Source of the DNA: Methylobacterium aquaticum
GTDB taxonomy: Bacteria; Pseudomonadota; Alphaproteobacteria; Rhizobiales; Beijerinckiaceae
Assembly (NCBI RefSeq): GCF_001043915.1
Contig: NZ_LABX01000201.1
Span: forward strand, 1-40,659
DNA length: 40,659 nt
Direction of reading: 5' to 3'
The notes beneath the pieces were generated by a model. It was not told where the DNA came from. It ran no database searches and worked only from the letters and a program-made list of their open reading frames with translations. Each line of letters opens with the position of its first letter. Position 1 is the first letter of the stretch. Below, piece by piece: positions 1-7,499 of the stretch. A program made the position numbers and the translations under genes.

Positions 1-2493
1 TTCGAAGGGACGTTCGAAGGGGAGTTCCAACGGGACGTGTAAGGGGACGTGCACGTGGGCTCCCATCACCGGCGGCGCGGCCGGGATCGGCGGCACGGGC
101 ACCGCGGCGACACGCGCCACGCCCGCCTCGCGCTCGCGGGCGATCTCGTCAGCCAGGATCCGGTGCGGCGCCGGCTCGGGGGCGAGCGGAAGCGGCAACG
201 CGGCGACCGCCGGGGCCGCGGCCAAGGTGTCGGGCAAGATCTCGGGCAAGATCTCGGGCAGACGATCGGCCACGGTCCCGGCAGGACCCGGCGTCACGTC
301 CGGCGCAGGAGCGGCAACCGACGGCGGCGCGGAGCGGGACTCGGACCTGCCCAGATAGGACAGAGCCCGCACCGGCTCGACGACGCCCCAGGCGAGGAAG
401 CGCAGGCTGCCGGTGAGGAGGTCGCGGTGGCGCCGGCGGCCCTTCAGGAAGGCGCGCAGGGCAGCGGCATCGCCGTACATCAGGCCGGCCACCGTGCGAT
501 ACTGGGCCGGCGCGAGGGGCGCAAAGGCGACGACCCGCAGCTCCGGCTCCGGCGCCGCCTGGAGCGTGAAGCGCAAGGCGGGACCGGCGGCGGCGTGAAG
601 CACGCCGCCCTCCGGCATGGCCGGCCAGGCCCCGCCATCGCTCCGGCGCAGGGTCGCGGCCTCGGCGCTCATCCGGTCGACGATCACGGGCACCTGGACG
701 GGCACCTGGACGGACATTTGGACAGTCCCCTGCTCGGATCCGATCGTCACCAGGGCCGGGCGGCCGACCGGCAGGCTCGGGCTGCGCTCCTCCTGGCGCC
801 GCTCGGCGACGACGCCCAGCGCCACCCCGGCGATCACCAGGTTGAACCCGCACCACAGGCCGACGACCAGCATCAGGCTGGTGACGCCGGGCTCGTAGAG
901 GTAGCGCCACGCCGCCATGCCGCAGCCGCCGGCGAGAGCCGCGAAGATCGCGAAGAACGGCCAGGCCAGGGCGGAGAGGTGGTCGTGGTCGAGGCCCGCG
1001 CCCTTGGCGGTGACCGAGAAGCTCGGGCGCCGGGGCGACAGGATCACCGCGGCGATCGAGCGGACCAGGAACACGCCCTGGACATACTCGTACAGCTCGG
1101 AGACGAACGGCCAGCGCACGTGGCCGTACAGGTAGTTCTGGATCATCAGGTTGGCGACGATGTAGGTCGCCGTATAGGCCAGGGCCTCGTCCACCGACGA
1201 GACGAAGATCTTCACGTCGAAGAAGATGTGCAGGAGCGGCGCGAGCATGAAGATCAGACGCGGCAGCGGGAAGAACCAGTACGTCATGCTCGACAGGTAG
1301 GCGAGCTTCTGGATCGGCGCCAAGCCCCGCTTCATCAGCGGGTTCTTGAGCATCAGGATCTGGATCATGCCCTGGCACCAGCGGCCGCGCTGGACGATGA
1401 AGTCGGCCAGGCTCTCGGGCTGAAGGCCGGCGATCAGGGGCTGCCCGACATAGGCGCTGGTCCAGCCCTTGCCGTGCAGGTCGAGGGCGGTCTCGCAATC
1501 CTCCGTGATGGTGATGCCCGAGAACCCGCCGACGGTGTCGAGGGCCCGCCGTCGCAGCAGCGCCGCCGAGCCGCAGAAGAACGAGCCGTTCCACTTGTCG
1601 AGCCCGGTCTGGGTCACTCCGTAGAACATCTCGTTCTCGGACGGCATGCGGGCGAAGGTGCGGAGATTCCGCTCGATCGGATCGGGATTCAGAAAGACGT
1701 GCGGAGTCTGGACCAGGAACAGGTTCGGGTCCTGCGCAAACAGCCCGACCGTCTCGGCGAGGAACGAGCGGAACGGCGCGTGATCGGCGTCGAGCACCAG
1801 CACGATCTCGGCGCGCGAGGCGGCGAGCCCGTTATTGAGGTTGCCGGCCTTGGCGTGCTCGTTGCGGGCGCGCGTCAGGTAGCGGGCGCCGAGCGCGCGG
1901 CAGAGCGCCTGCAACGCGGCCCGGCGGTCCTTCGCGGCTTGCGCCTTGACGGGGTTCGGATCGGCGCATTTCTGGTCGGTGCCGCCGTCGTCGAGGAGCC
2001 AGACGGTGAGCTTGTCGGCCGGATAGTCGAGGTTGAGCGCCGCCGCGAGGGTCACGGCAAGCAGCTCCGTCGGCTCGTTGTAGCTCGGGATCAGGACGTC
2101 GACGGCGGGCAGCGCCGCGGCCGGCGGCAGGGCGACGGGCCCACGCACCAGCGGATCGGCATTGACCACGAGGCTGACCGCCAGGATCAGCACGCAGTAG
2201 AGTTCGGCGCCGAGCAGCATCAGGCCGAAGCCGAGGCCGACCGGATCGTCGAGGGAGGGCAGCGTGCCGGTGAGGCGCCAATAGACGTAGCGGATCACCA
2301 CCAGGCTGCCGAGGGCCAGGAAGGCGAGCCGGGGCAGGCCGCGCCGCGGGGCGAGCAGCCACAGGGCGGCCATGCCGGCGCAGGCGGCGGCGCAAAGCCA
2401 GGTCTGCGCCTCCGGGCCGACCGGCTGGACGAGGAACCCGACCGTGAGGAGAGCCGAGAGCCCCCAGGCGATCCAGCGAAGGGCGGCGGCCAT
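1..2493 (-). CDS. bcsA: Cellulose synthase catalytic subunit (BcsA), C-terminus cut by window edge
   Basis: Processive GT2 inner-membrane enzyme that polymerises UDP-glucose into beta-1,4-glucan. Open from the ATG at 2493 to base 1 with no stop, so 831 codons are visible and the end is missing. N-terminal hydrophobic segments precede the catalytic core: DDG at D168-D169, DAD at D235/D237, TED at E331-D332 and the QRGRW signature at Q368-W372, all in canonical order. More membrane segments follow. The PilZ region keeps an R-x3-R (RRQEER), but the D/N-x-S-x-x-G part reads DRMSAEA, so c-di-GMP binding may be weak or lost. The C-terminal tail is long, Pro-rich and contains short duplicated units (bases 229-263 and 684-722). 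It starts 2 bases after the bcsS stop, so the two are cotranscribed; bcsB and others probably lie to the left. Confidence 0.93.
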   Translation of the reverse strand, partial: MAAALRWIAWGLSALLTVGFLVQPVGPEAQTWLCAAACAGMAALWLLAPRRGLPRLAFLALGSLVVIRYVYWRLTGTLPSLDDPVGLGFGLMLLGAELYCVLILAVSLVVNADPLVRGPVALPPAAALPAVDVLIPSYNEPTELLAVTLAAALNLDYPADKLTVWLLDDGGTDQKCADPNPVKAQAAKDRRAALQALCRALGARYLTRARNEHAKAGNLNNGLAASRAEIVLVLDADHAPFRSFLAETVGLFAQDPNLFLVQTPHVFLNPDPIERNLRTFARMPSENEMFYGVTQTGLDKWNGSFFCGSAALLRRRALDTVGGFSGITITEDCETALDLHGKGWTSAYVGQPLIAGLQPESLADFIVQRGRWCQGMIQILMLKNPLMKRGLAPIQKLAYLSSMTYWFFPLPRLIFMLAPLLHIFFDVKIFVSSVDEALAYTATYIVANLMIQNYLYGHVRWPFVSELYEYVQGVFLVRSIAAVILSPRRPSFSVTAKGAGLDHDHLSALAWPFFAIFAALAGGCGMAAWRYLYEPGVTSLMLVVGLWCGFNLVIAGVALGVVAERRQEERSPSLPVGRPALVTIGSEQGTVQMSVQVPVQVPVIVDRMSAEAATLRRSDGGAWPAMPEGGVLHAAAGPALRFTLQAAPEPELRVVAFAPLAPAQYRTVAGLMYGDAAALRAFLKGRRRHRDLLTGSLRFLAWGVVEPVRALSYLGRSESRSAPPSVAAPAPDVTPGPAGTVADRLPEILPEILPDTLAAAPAVAALPLPLAPEPAPHRILADEIAREREAGVARVAAVPVPPIPAAPPVMGAHVHVPLHVPLELPFERPFE

Positions 2494-2495
2494 CG

Positions 2496-3254
2496 CTAGA
2501 AGCCCGCCCGCATGTCGACGGTGGTGTAGAGGCCGCCCTTGCGCGTCTGGTCGTGGAGATAGCCCGCCGCGACGCCGAATTGCAGCGCGCCGACCTGGAA
2601 CCCGCTCCAATGGGCGCCGATCCGCCATTGCCGGTAATAATCGTCGCCCAGCAGGGCGACCTCGGGCCCCAGGAATCCGCCCATCACGGCAACGCCGCCG
2701 CGCAGGCGGCCGTAATAGGCGTTGAAGGTGCTCGAATACGTGCCGGTCGCGTGCACCATCGTGCCGGGGGTCGGCCGGGCATAGAGGTCGAGGGCCGCCT
2801 TGAGGCCGCCGGCATTGCGCAGGCTCGCCTCCAGCCCCGGCATCTCGTTGCGGCGCACGTTGAGGCCGACGAAAGCCGACAGCACCGCCTCCGGCCAGAC
2901 CCAGCCATAGCCGACCATCGCGGCGACCTCCGCCTGCTGGCCGAGCCCGGTGCCGGCCCGGTACGAGCCGATCGTCGCGTCCGCCCGCAGGCGCAGGCCG
3001 CTGGTGAGGAGGGTGCCGGCCGGCGCCGCGGTCGCGGTCGCGCCGGCGAATTGCGAGCCCTGCGAGCTGACGGTCGTCGAGGTATCGACCGAGACGATCC
3101 AGGAGTCCTGGGCCCCGGCGGTCTCGGCGCCGGTATACCAGTCAGCCGCGAGCGCCGGCCGGCCGGAGGCGGCCGTCAGGGCGAGAACGCATCCGGTGAG
3201 GACGCGCGGAAACGGGCCGCGCCGGACGACGACGCGGGCGAGAGTGGGGTGCAT
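2496..3254 (-). CDS. bcsS: Cellulose biosynthesis protein BcsS-like, exported
   Basis: A 252-residue protein with an N-terminal signal peptide: basic residues, a hydrophobic stretch, then a likely cut after the ALA before ADW. The mature part is rich in Gly, Ala, Tyr and Trp in alternating beta-like segments and ends in Phe (DMRAGF), which fits an outer-membrane beta-barrel. Together with its position 2 bases before bcsA, this matches the BcsS family found beside alphaproteobacterial cellulose synthases, whose exact role is not established. I chose the ATG at 3254 because the signal peptide then begins properly. An upstream in-frame ATG at 3302 would add 16 residues ahead of it. No strong ribosome-binding site is visible for either start. 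Likely the first gene of the bcs operon. Confidence 0.72.
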   Translation of the reverse strand: MHPTLARVVVRRGPFPRVLTGCVLALTAASGRPALAADWYTGAETAGAQDSWIVSVDTSTTVSSQGSQFAGATATAAPAGTLLTSGLRLRADATIGSYRAGTGLGQQAEVAAMVGYGWVWPEAVLSAFVGLNVRRNEMPGLEASLRNAGGLKAALDLYARPTPGTMVHATGTYSSTFNAYYGRLRGGVAVMGGFLGPEVALLGDDYYRQWRIGAHWSGFQVGALQFGVAAGYLHDQTRKGGLYTTVDMRAGF

Positions 3255-3503
3255 GTCGATACGCCACGAGACCCTGCAACACGGGCAGGATCGGACGCAC
3301 ATCCTTAAGCAGACCTTGCCGGGACGGGCGGCATCCCGCGCGATGAAGTCTTACGTCCTTCAGGATGATGGCGGCGGGACGGGGCGCCGGAAGGGGGCGT
3401 CAAGCCTGGCCGGGCCCCGCATCCACAGCCGTGCCGGGATAGGCGGGGGATGGCGATCGGCACAGCTCCCCCAGCCGTGCACCTTGTCCGGGAAGTCGTG
3501 GGA

Positions 3504-3542
3504 TCCCCTCTCCCGCGTAGGAGAGGGTAGGGGCGAGGGTGG
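3504..3542 (+). repeat. CCCCTCTCCC palindromic repeat, copy C1
   Basis: An 8-bp stem CCCTCTCC/GGAGAGGG with a short loop, followed by the tail AGGGGCGAGGGTG. The same unit occurs in reverse orientation at 3615-3655, and its palindrome core again at 25741-25766. Confidence 0.75.
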
Positions 3543-3614
3543 CGACGGTGCCGGCGCAAGCTCCCGCCGCTCCGCTGCGAGCACGACGGTTCACACTGTA
3601 TTGCTGAAGCGTGT

Positions 3615-3655
3615 CACCCTCGCCCCCGACCCCTCTCCCACACGGGAGAGGGGAG
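3615..3655 (-). repeat. CCCCTCTCCC palindromic repeat, copy C2 (inverted to C1)
   Basis: Perfect 10-bp stem CCCCTCTCCC (3630-3639) and GGGAGAGGGG (3644-3653) around a 4-base loop, preceded by CACCCTCGCCCCC, the reverse complement of the C1 tail. With C1 it forms a long-range inverted pair about 70 bases apart, downstream of the hybrid kinase gene, where it could act as a transcription end. Confidence 0.75.
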
Positions 3656-3753
3656 ATCGCTCGACTTTGAAGCGATCCATCGTTCGACGCGGAAGCGGAC
3701 TGGGGCCCGATCGCATGCTTGCGGCTCAGGGAGTGCTGCGGGACGCCCCCGCC

Positions 3754-6663
3754 CTAACCCATCCGGTCGAGGCCACCCGGCGAGGCGGGGGCTTCCTCCA
3801 GGCCGGCGATCAGGCGGCGGGTCTCGAATGCCGCAGCGATGCAGCGGGCCCGGGCCCGGGCGAGTGCCATCCCGAACGCGCTGGGGTCGCGGGCGACCTC
3901 GTCCTCGCCGCAGGCTTCCAGCTCGGCGCAGGCCCGGGAGAGCGGGGCGAAGCCGAGCATGCCGGCCGCCGAGACGAGGCCGTGCGCCTCGAAGCGCAGC
4001 CACGCCCGCTCGGCGGCCTCACTCCCCTCCCCGGCGAGCGCCCCGGTGACCTGCTCGGCGAGGTGGCCGAGGAGGCGCCGCACCGCCTCGGGCGGCAGGA
4101 AGGCGCGCACGCCGTCATAGAGCGACTGGTCGAGCACCGCGGGCTCGTCCTCGGATACCGGACCGCGATCGAGCCAGCGGGTGAGCAGGGCGGTCAGCTC
4201 GGCCGGCGCGAAGGGCTTGCCGAGGTGGTCGTCCATCCCGGCGTCGCGAAACGACTGCACCTGGTCCGGCAGCACGTTGGCCGTCATCGCGATCACCGGC
4301 ACCCGCCCGGCCGCACCCGGCAGGCAGCGGATCAGCCGGGTCGCCATGGGGCCGTCGAGGCCCGGCATCTGCACGTCCATCAGGACGAGGTCGTAGCTCC
4401 CGGCCTCGGCCGCCCGCACCGCCTGGAACCCGTCGGTGACGACGTCGACGGCATGGCCGGCCTTGCGCAGCATCAGACAGGCGAGTTCGCGGTTCACCTC
4501 GATGTCCTCGACGAGGAGGATGCGGCCCGCGCGCCCCGGCACGGCCGCGGGGCGGGCCTGCGGCGGCGCCTGCTCCTCGGCCCGGGGCAGCGTCAGGGTG
4601 AACCAGAAGGTCGCGCCGCGCCCGGCCGACGAGATCACCCCGATCTCGCCGCCCATCGCCTCGACGAGGCGGCGGCTGATGGCGAGGCCGAGGCCGGTGC
4701 CACCGTAGTCGCGGCGGATCGAGCTATCGACCTGCGAGAAGCGCTCGAACAGGCGACCCTGCTTCTCGGCCGGGATGCCGATGCCGGTATCGGCGACGGA
4801 GAAGCGGATCCGCTCGCCGGCCCGGCCGCTGCCCTCGTGGCGCAGGGACAGGGCGACGCTGCCGCGGGGGGTGAACTTCACCGCGTTGTTGAGCAGGTTG
4901 AGGAGGATCTGGCGCAGGCGCGCCTCGTCGCCGACGAGGCGGCGCGGCAGGCTGGCGTCGATGGCGCTCGTCACCGCGAGACTCTTCTCGGCCGCCGCCG
5001 CCCCGACCACGCCGAGGCAGCCCTCCGCCAGGGCCTCGATCGCGAATGGCTCCCGCCGCAGGGACACCGCCCCGGCCTCGACGGAGGAGAAGTCGAGGAT
5101 GTCGTTGACGAGGGTGAGGAGCCCCCCGGCCGAGGCGCGGGCGAGGCCGGCATAGCGCCGCAGCTCCGGCTCCAGATCCTCCGCCTGCGCCAGGAGGCCG
5201 GTGAAGCCGATCACCGCGTTCAGCGGCGTGCGGATCTCGTGGCTCATCGCCGAGAGGAAATCGGTCTTGGCGGCATTGGCCCGCTCGGCGGCGGCCTTCG
5301 CGGCTTCCGCCGCCGCCTTGGCGGCGACGAGCCCGGCCTCGGCATCCTTGCGGGCCGAGATGTCGAGGTTGAGGCCGGTCACCCGCAGGGTCCGGCCGTC
5401 CCGGTCGCGGCAGAGCCGGCCGATCGCCTGGATCCAGCGCTGGCCGCCGGGCAGCTGGACCCGGAAGGCGATGTCGAACTTGCCCCCGCCGGCGATCGCC
5501 CCGCGCAGGGCCGCGAGCGCCGGCTTGCGGTCCCCCGGCGTGAGCCGCCGCAGCCAGGCGCCGAGGGCGATCACCGCCGGGCGATCGCCGGGCAGGCCGT
5601 GCAGCCGCGCGCTCTCCGGCGACAGGGTGACCTCGCGGGTGACGAGATCGAGGTCGAACAGGCCCGCCCCCGCGGCCTCCTGGGCGAGACGCAGCAGGTC
5701 CCCGGTCTCCTCCAGCGCCGTGCGGGCCGCCAGGATCTCGTCGATGTCGAGGGCCGAGCCGAGCCAGCCGAGGAGCGCGTCGTCCTTGCGCAGGGGCTGG
5801 AAGGACAGCTGGTGCCAGCGATACGCGCCGTTGCGGTCGCGCAGGCGCCCCTGCGCCTCGCCGCATCCGCCCTGGGTCAGGGCCGCCGCGATCCGCGGCC
5901 GGTCGTCCGGGTGGTAGCGCTCCAGACGGCCGCTCCTCCCCGGGCCGATGGCGCCGAAATAGCGCTCGAAAGCCGGATTGGCGTAGACCGTGTCGCCGGT
6001 ATCGGTGCGCTCCATCCAGACGAGCTGGGGCAGCGTGTCGGCGAGCGCGCGATAATGCGCCCGGCTCGCGCGGAGCGACGCTTCCGCGTCGTGGCGCGCG
6101 GAGGCATCGCGGATCGCCACGATGCGCGGCGTCCCCTGTGCGGACAGCCGGGTCTCGACCCAGATCCAGCGCCCATCCGCGTGGGACAGGCGATGCATCA
6201 CCGCGCCGCCGCCGGCGAGCACGGTCACCACGCCGGCGCGGTCCTCGGGATGGACCAGATCCGCCAGGGCGAGGCCGGCCAGGGTCTCGGGCGCGCGTCC
6301 CGTCAGCGTCCGGCTCGCCGGGGAGGCGCAGACGACCCGGCCCGCGCCGTCGATCTCGGCGACGAGGTCCGGGCAGCCGGCGAGCATCCGCTCCGCCGAC
6401 CTGCCCCCGAACAGGCGCGCGAGGGCGCCGCGCCAACCGGACCACGCCCCACGGCGCCCGTGCTCTTGCCGGAGGATGTCTTGCCGGAGGATATCTTGCC
6501 GAAAGGTGTCGTGCCTGAGGGCGCCCTGCCCCAACGTTTCGCCTGCGACGGTCATCCCTGCGAAGGTCTCATCGGCCATGACGAGGCCCCGGTTGCGCGC
6601 CCGGCCCTGCGCCGCGGGCGGCCTTCTTCCATGCCCGGAGAACCACCGGGCCCGGGCTTGCAT
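3754..6663 (-). CDS. Hybrid sensor histidine kinase/response regulator with three PAS domains and C-terminal HPt
   Basis: A 969-residue cytoplasmic phosphorelay protein with no clear membrane segment. Order: basic N-terminal tail with a repeated RQDIL unit (about residues 50-70), PAS about 95-205, PAS about 215-325, PAS about 340-445, an Ala-rich coiled coil, HisKA with SHEIRTPLN (phospho-acceptor H475), HATPase with NNAVKF, DTGIGIP and GGTGLGLAIS boxes, a receiver with LMDVQMPG (D763), and an HPt helix with AHGLVSAAG (H894). It therefore carries every phosphotransfer site of a four-step relay except the final regulator. The ATG at 6663 has AAGGG five bases upstream; an ATG at 6579 (MADETF) is possible but has a weaker site. 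The signal sensed cannot be read from sequence. A divergent PilZ gene starts 110 bases away. Confidence 0.93.
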   Translation of the reverse strand: MQARARWFSGHGRRPPAAQGRARNRGLVMADETFAGMTVAGETLGQGALRHDTFRQDILRQDILRQEHGRRGAWSGWRGALARLFGGRSAERMLAGCPDLVAEIDGAGRVVCASPASRTLTGRAPETLAGLALADLVHPEDRAGVVTVLAGGGAVMHRLSHADGRWIWVETRLSAQGTPRIVAIRDASARHDAEASLRASRAHYRALADTLPQLVWMERTDTGDTVYANPAFERYFGAIGPGRSGRLERYHPDDRPRIAAALTQGGCGEAQGRLRDRNGAYRWHQLSFQPLRKDDALLGWLGSALDIDEILAARTALEETGDLLRLAQEAAGAGLFDLDLVTREVTLSPESARLHGLPGDRPAVIALGAWLRRLTPGDRKPALAALRGAIAGGGKFDIAFRVQLPGGQRWIQAIGRLCRDRDGRTLRVTGLNLDISARKDAEAGLVAAKAAAEAAKAAAERANAAKTDFLSAMSHEIRTPLNAVIGFTGLLAQAEDLEPELRRYAGLARASAGGLLTLVNDILDFSSVEAGAVSLRREPFAIEALAEGCLGVVGAAAAEKSLAVTSAIDASLPRRLVGDEARLRQILLNLLNNAVKFTPRGSVALSLRHEGSGRAGERIRFSVADTGIGIPAEKQGRLFERFSQVDSSIRRDYGGTGLGLAISRRLVEAMGGEIGVISSAGRGATFWFTLTLPRAEEQAPPQARPAAVPGRAGRILLVEDIEVNRELACLMLRKAGHAVDVVTDGFQAVRAAEAGSYDLVLMDVQMPGLDGPMATRLIRCLPGAAGRVPVIAMTANVLPDQVQSFRDAGMDDHLGKPFAPAELTALLTRWLDRGPVSEDEPAVLDQSLYDGVRAFLPPEAVRRLLGHLAEQVTGALAGEGSEAAERAWLRFEAHGLVSAAGMLGFAPLSRACAELEACGEDEVARDPSAFGMALARARARCIAAAFETRRLIAGLEEAPASPGGLDRMG

Positions 6664-6711
6664 CGCGACCCTTCGTCATGGCGGCAGCGGTCTCGCGGAA
6701 AGAACGGAAAC

Positions 6712-6740
6712 TTGTCAGATATTGGTTAACCATCAATTCA
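6712..6740 (+). promoter_or_regulatory. Candidate promoter of the PilZ gene
   Basis: TTGTCA at 6712-6717, then a 17-base spacer and AATTCA at 6735-6740. The region is AT-rich against a very GC-rich background and contains the 8-base palindrome GGTTAACC (6724-6731). The -10 match is only moderate, so this is tentative. Confidence 0.4.
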
Positions 6741-6757
6741 TTAAACGAGACTTAACC
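6741..6757 (+). promoter_or_regulatory. CtrA-type binding box upstream of the PilZ gene
   Basis: Reads TTAA, seven bases, TTAACC, an exact match to the TTAA-N7-TTAA(C) consensus of the alphaproteobacterial master regulator CtrA. It ends 16 bases before the first PilZ start codon and lies just after the candidate -10, a position where CtrA could repress, or activate an alternative start. It is the only properly spaced pair I found in the window. Confidence 0.55.
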
Positions 6758-6773
6758 TCTCGCTGCGACCAGC

Positions 6774-7175
6774 ATGGGTATGAACGCGACGCCCCATACG
6801 CCCCAGATCGGTACGGTTTCCTCGGCATCGGCGGCCGTCATGGCCGAGGCCCGGCTCGGCAGAGAACGGCGGCGCGACACGCGCTTCCCCGTCACCCTGT
6901 CGGCCCGCCTTCATCAGGGCGGCCGGAGCTACCGCACCGAGATCCTGAACCTGAGCCGCGGCGGCCTGCTGCTGGCGCCGGTGATGCTGGCTCCGCTCAA
7001 TCCGGGCAGCCGGATCCGGGTCGAGGCCGCCACCATCGGCGAGGTCGAAGCCTATGTCGTGAGCTTGAGCGCGCTCGGGATTCATGCGCGGGTCGAGGAT
7101 CCGACGGAGCGCTTCCAGAACGCCCTGGTGCGGCTGGCGCGGCTGACCCGGATCTGGACGGCGCCGGAGATGTGA
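6774..7175 (+). CDS. PilZ domain protein (probable c-di-GMP receptor)
   Basis: A 133-residue single-domain protein. RRRDTR (about residues 32-37) supplies the R-x3-R loop and NLSRGG (about 60-65) supplies the N-x-S-x-x-G motif, the two c-di-GMP contact motifs, both intact. Beta-strand-like segments follow, as in PilZ barrels. A second in-frame ATG lies at 6780 and neither has a strong ribosome-binding site. It is divergent from the hybrid kinase and preceded by a CtrA-like box. Its partner is unknown. By context it could couple c-di-GMP to cellulose synthase, whose own PilZ motif looks degenerate; that is inference. Confidence 0.88.
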   Translation: MGMNATPHTPQIGTVSSASAAVMAEARLGRERRRDTRFPVTLSARLHQGGRSYRTEILNLSRGGLLLAPVMLAPLNPGSRIRVEAATIGEVEAYVVSLSALGIHARVEDPTERFQNALVRLARLTRIWTAPEM

Positions 7176-7320
7176 CGGACGGTCGTCGACGGCCGGCCGG
7201 CCGGCTTCACGCCGCACGCTGACGGCGACAGACCGGGAGCCGCCCCCAAGCCGGGGCTCCTCGACCACGGCACGCCGCGCAAGACGAGCGGCGGCACCGC
7301 GGACGAGGCCGCCCCGCGTC

Positions 7321-7444
7321 ATACCAAAGGTCGTTGAAAACGACCTTTGGTGCCGTTCGCCAATGTTCGCTCAGCCTTTGGCTGAGTACCGAAAATTTGA
7401 GATGGTTCATCGGCCCGATGCGTCAGCATCTTGGGCCGATGAGT
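7321..7444 (+). repeat. Mosaic palindromic repeat A, copy A1
   Basis: Three hairpins in a row: 13-bp stem ACCAAAGGTCGTT/AACGACCTTTGGT around GAA (7323-7351), CTCAGCC/GGCTGAG (7370-7386), and CATCGGCCC/GGGCCGATG (7408-7441) enclosing GATGC-GTCA-GCATC. It lies between two convergent gene ends. The first and last modules recur in copies A2 and A3; the middle one differs. Confidence 0.8.
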
Positions 7445-7499
7445 CATTCGGCAGGATGCCGCGACGCGCAAGCCCCGTGGCGCGATCCCGGGCGGGCGA

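Larger units (their letters stand above)
3255..3753. other. Gene-free stretch between bcsS and the hybrid kinase
   Basis: About 500 bases with no convincing gene. It holds an inverted pair of CCCTCTCC-type palindromes (listed separately). The bcs promoter must lie near 3255-3350, but I see no clear -35/-10 pair on the minus strand. Confidence 0.6.

Noticed and set aside
684..722. Tandem 12-base units as a CRISPR-like array
   Set aside because: They are short, directly adjacent and in frame inside bcsA, so they are coding duplications.
149..1594. A 481-codon minus-strand frame overlapping bcsA
   Set aside because: The other minus frame carries all cellulose synthase motifs; this one is Arg/Pro-rich and featureless.
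2950..6729. A 1259-codon open frame on the plus strand over the hybrid kinase gene, and similar long frames at 49-2499, 17079-19004, 26907-28892, 30773-33514 and 36891-39956
   Set aside because: They lie antisense to genes with clear domains and motifs; their translations are Arg/Gly/Ala-rich without any recognisable domain, as expected from high GC content.
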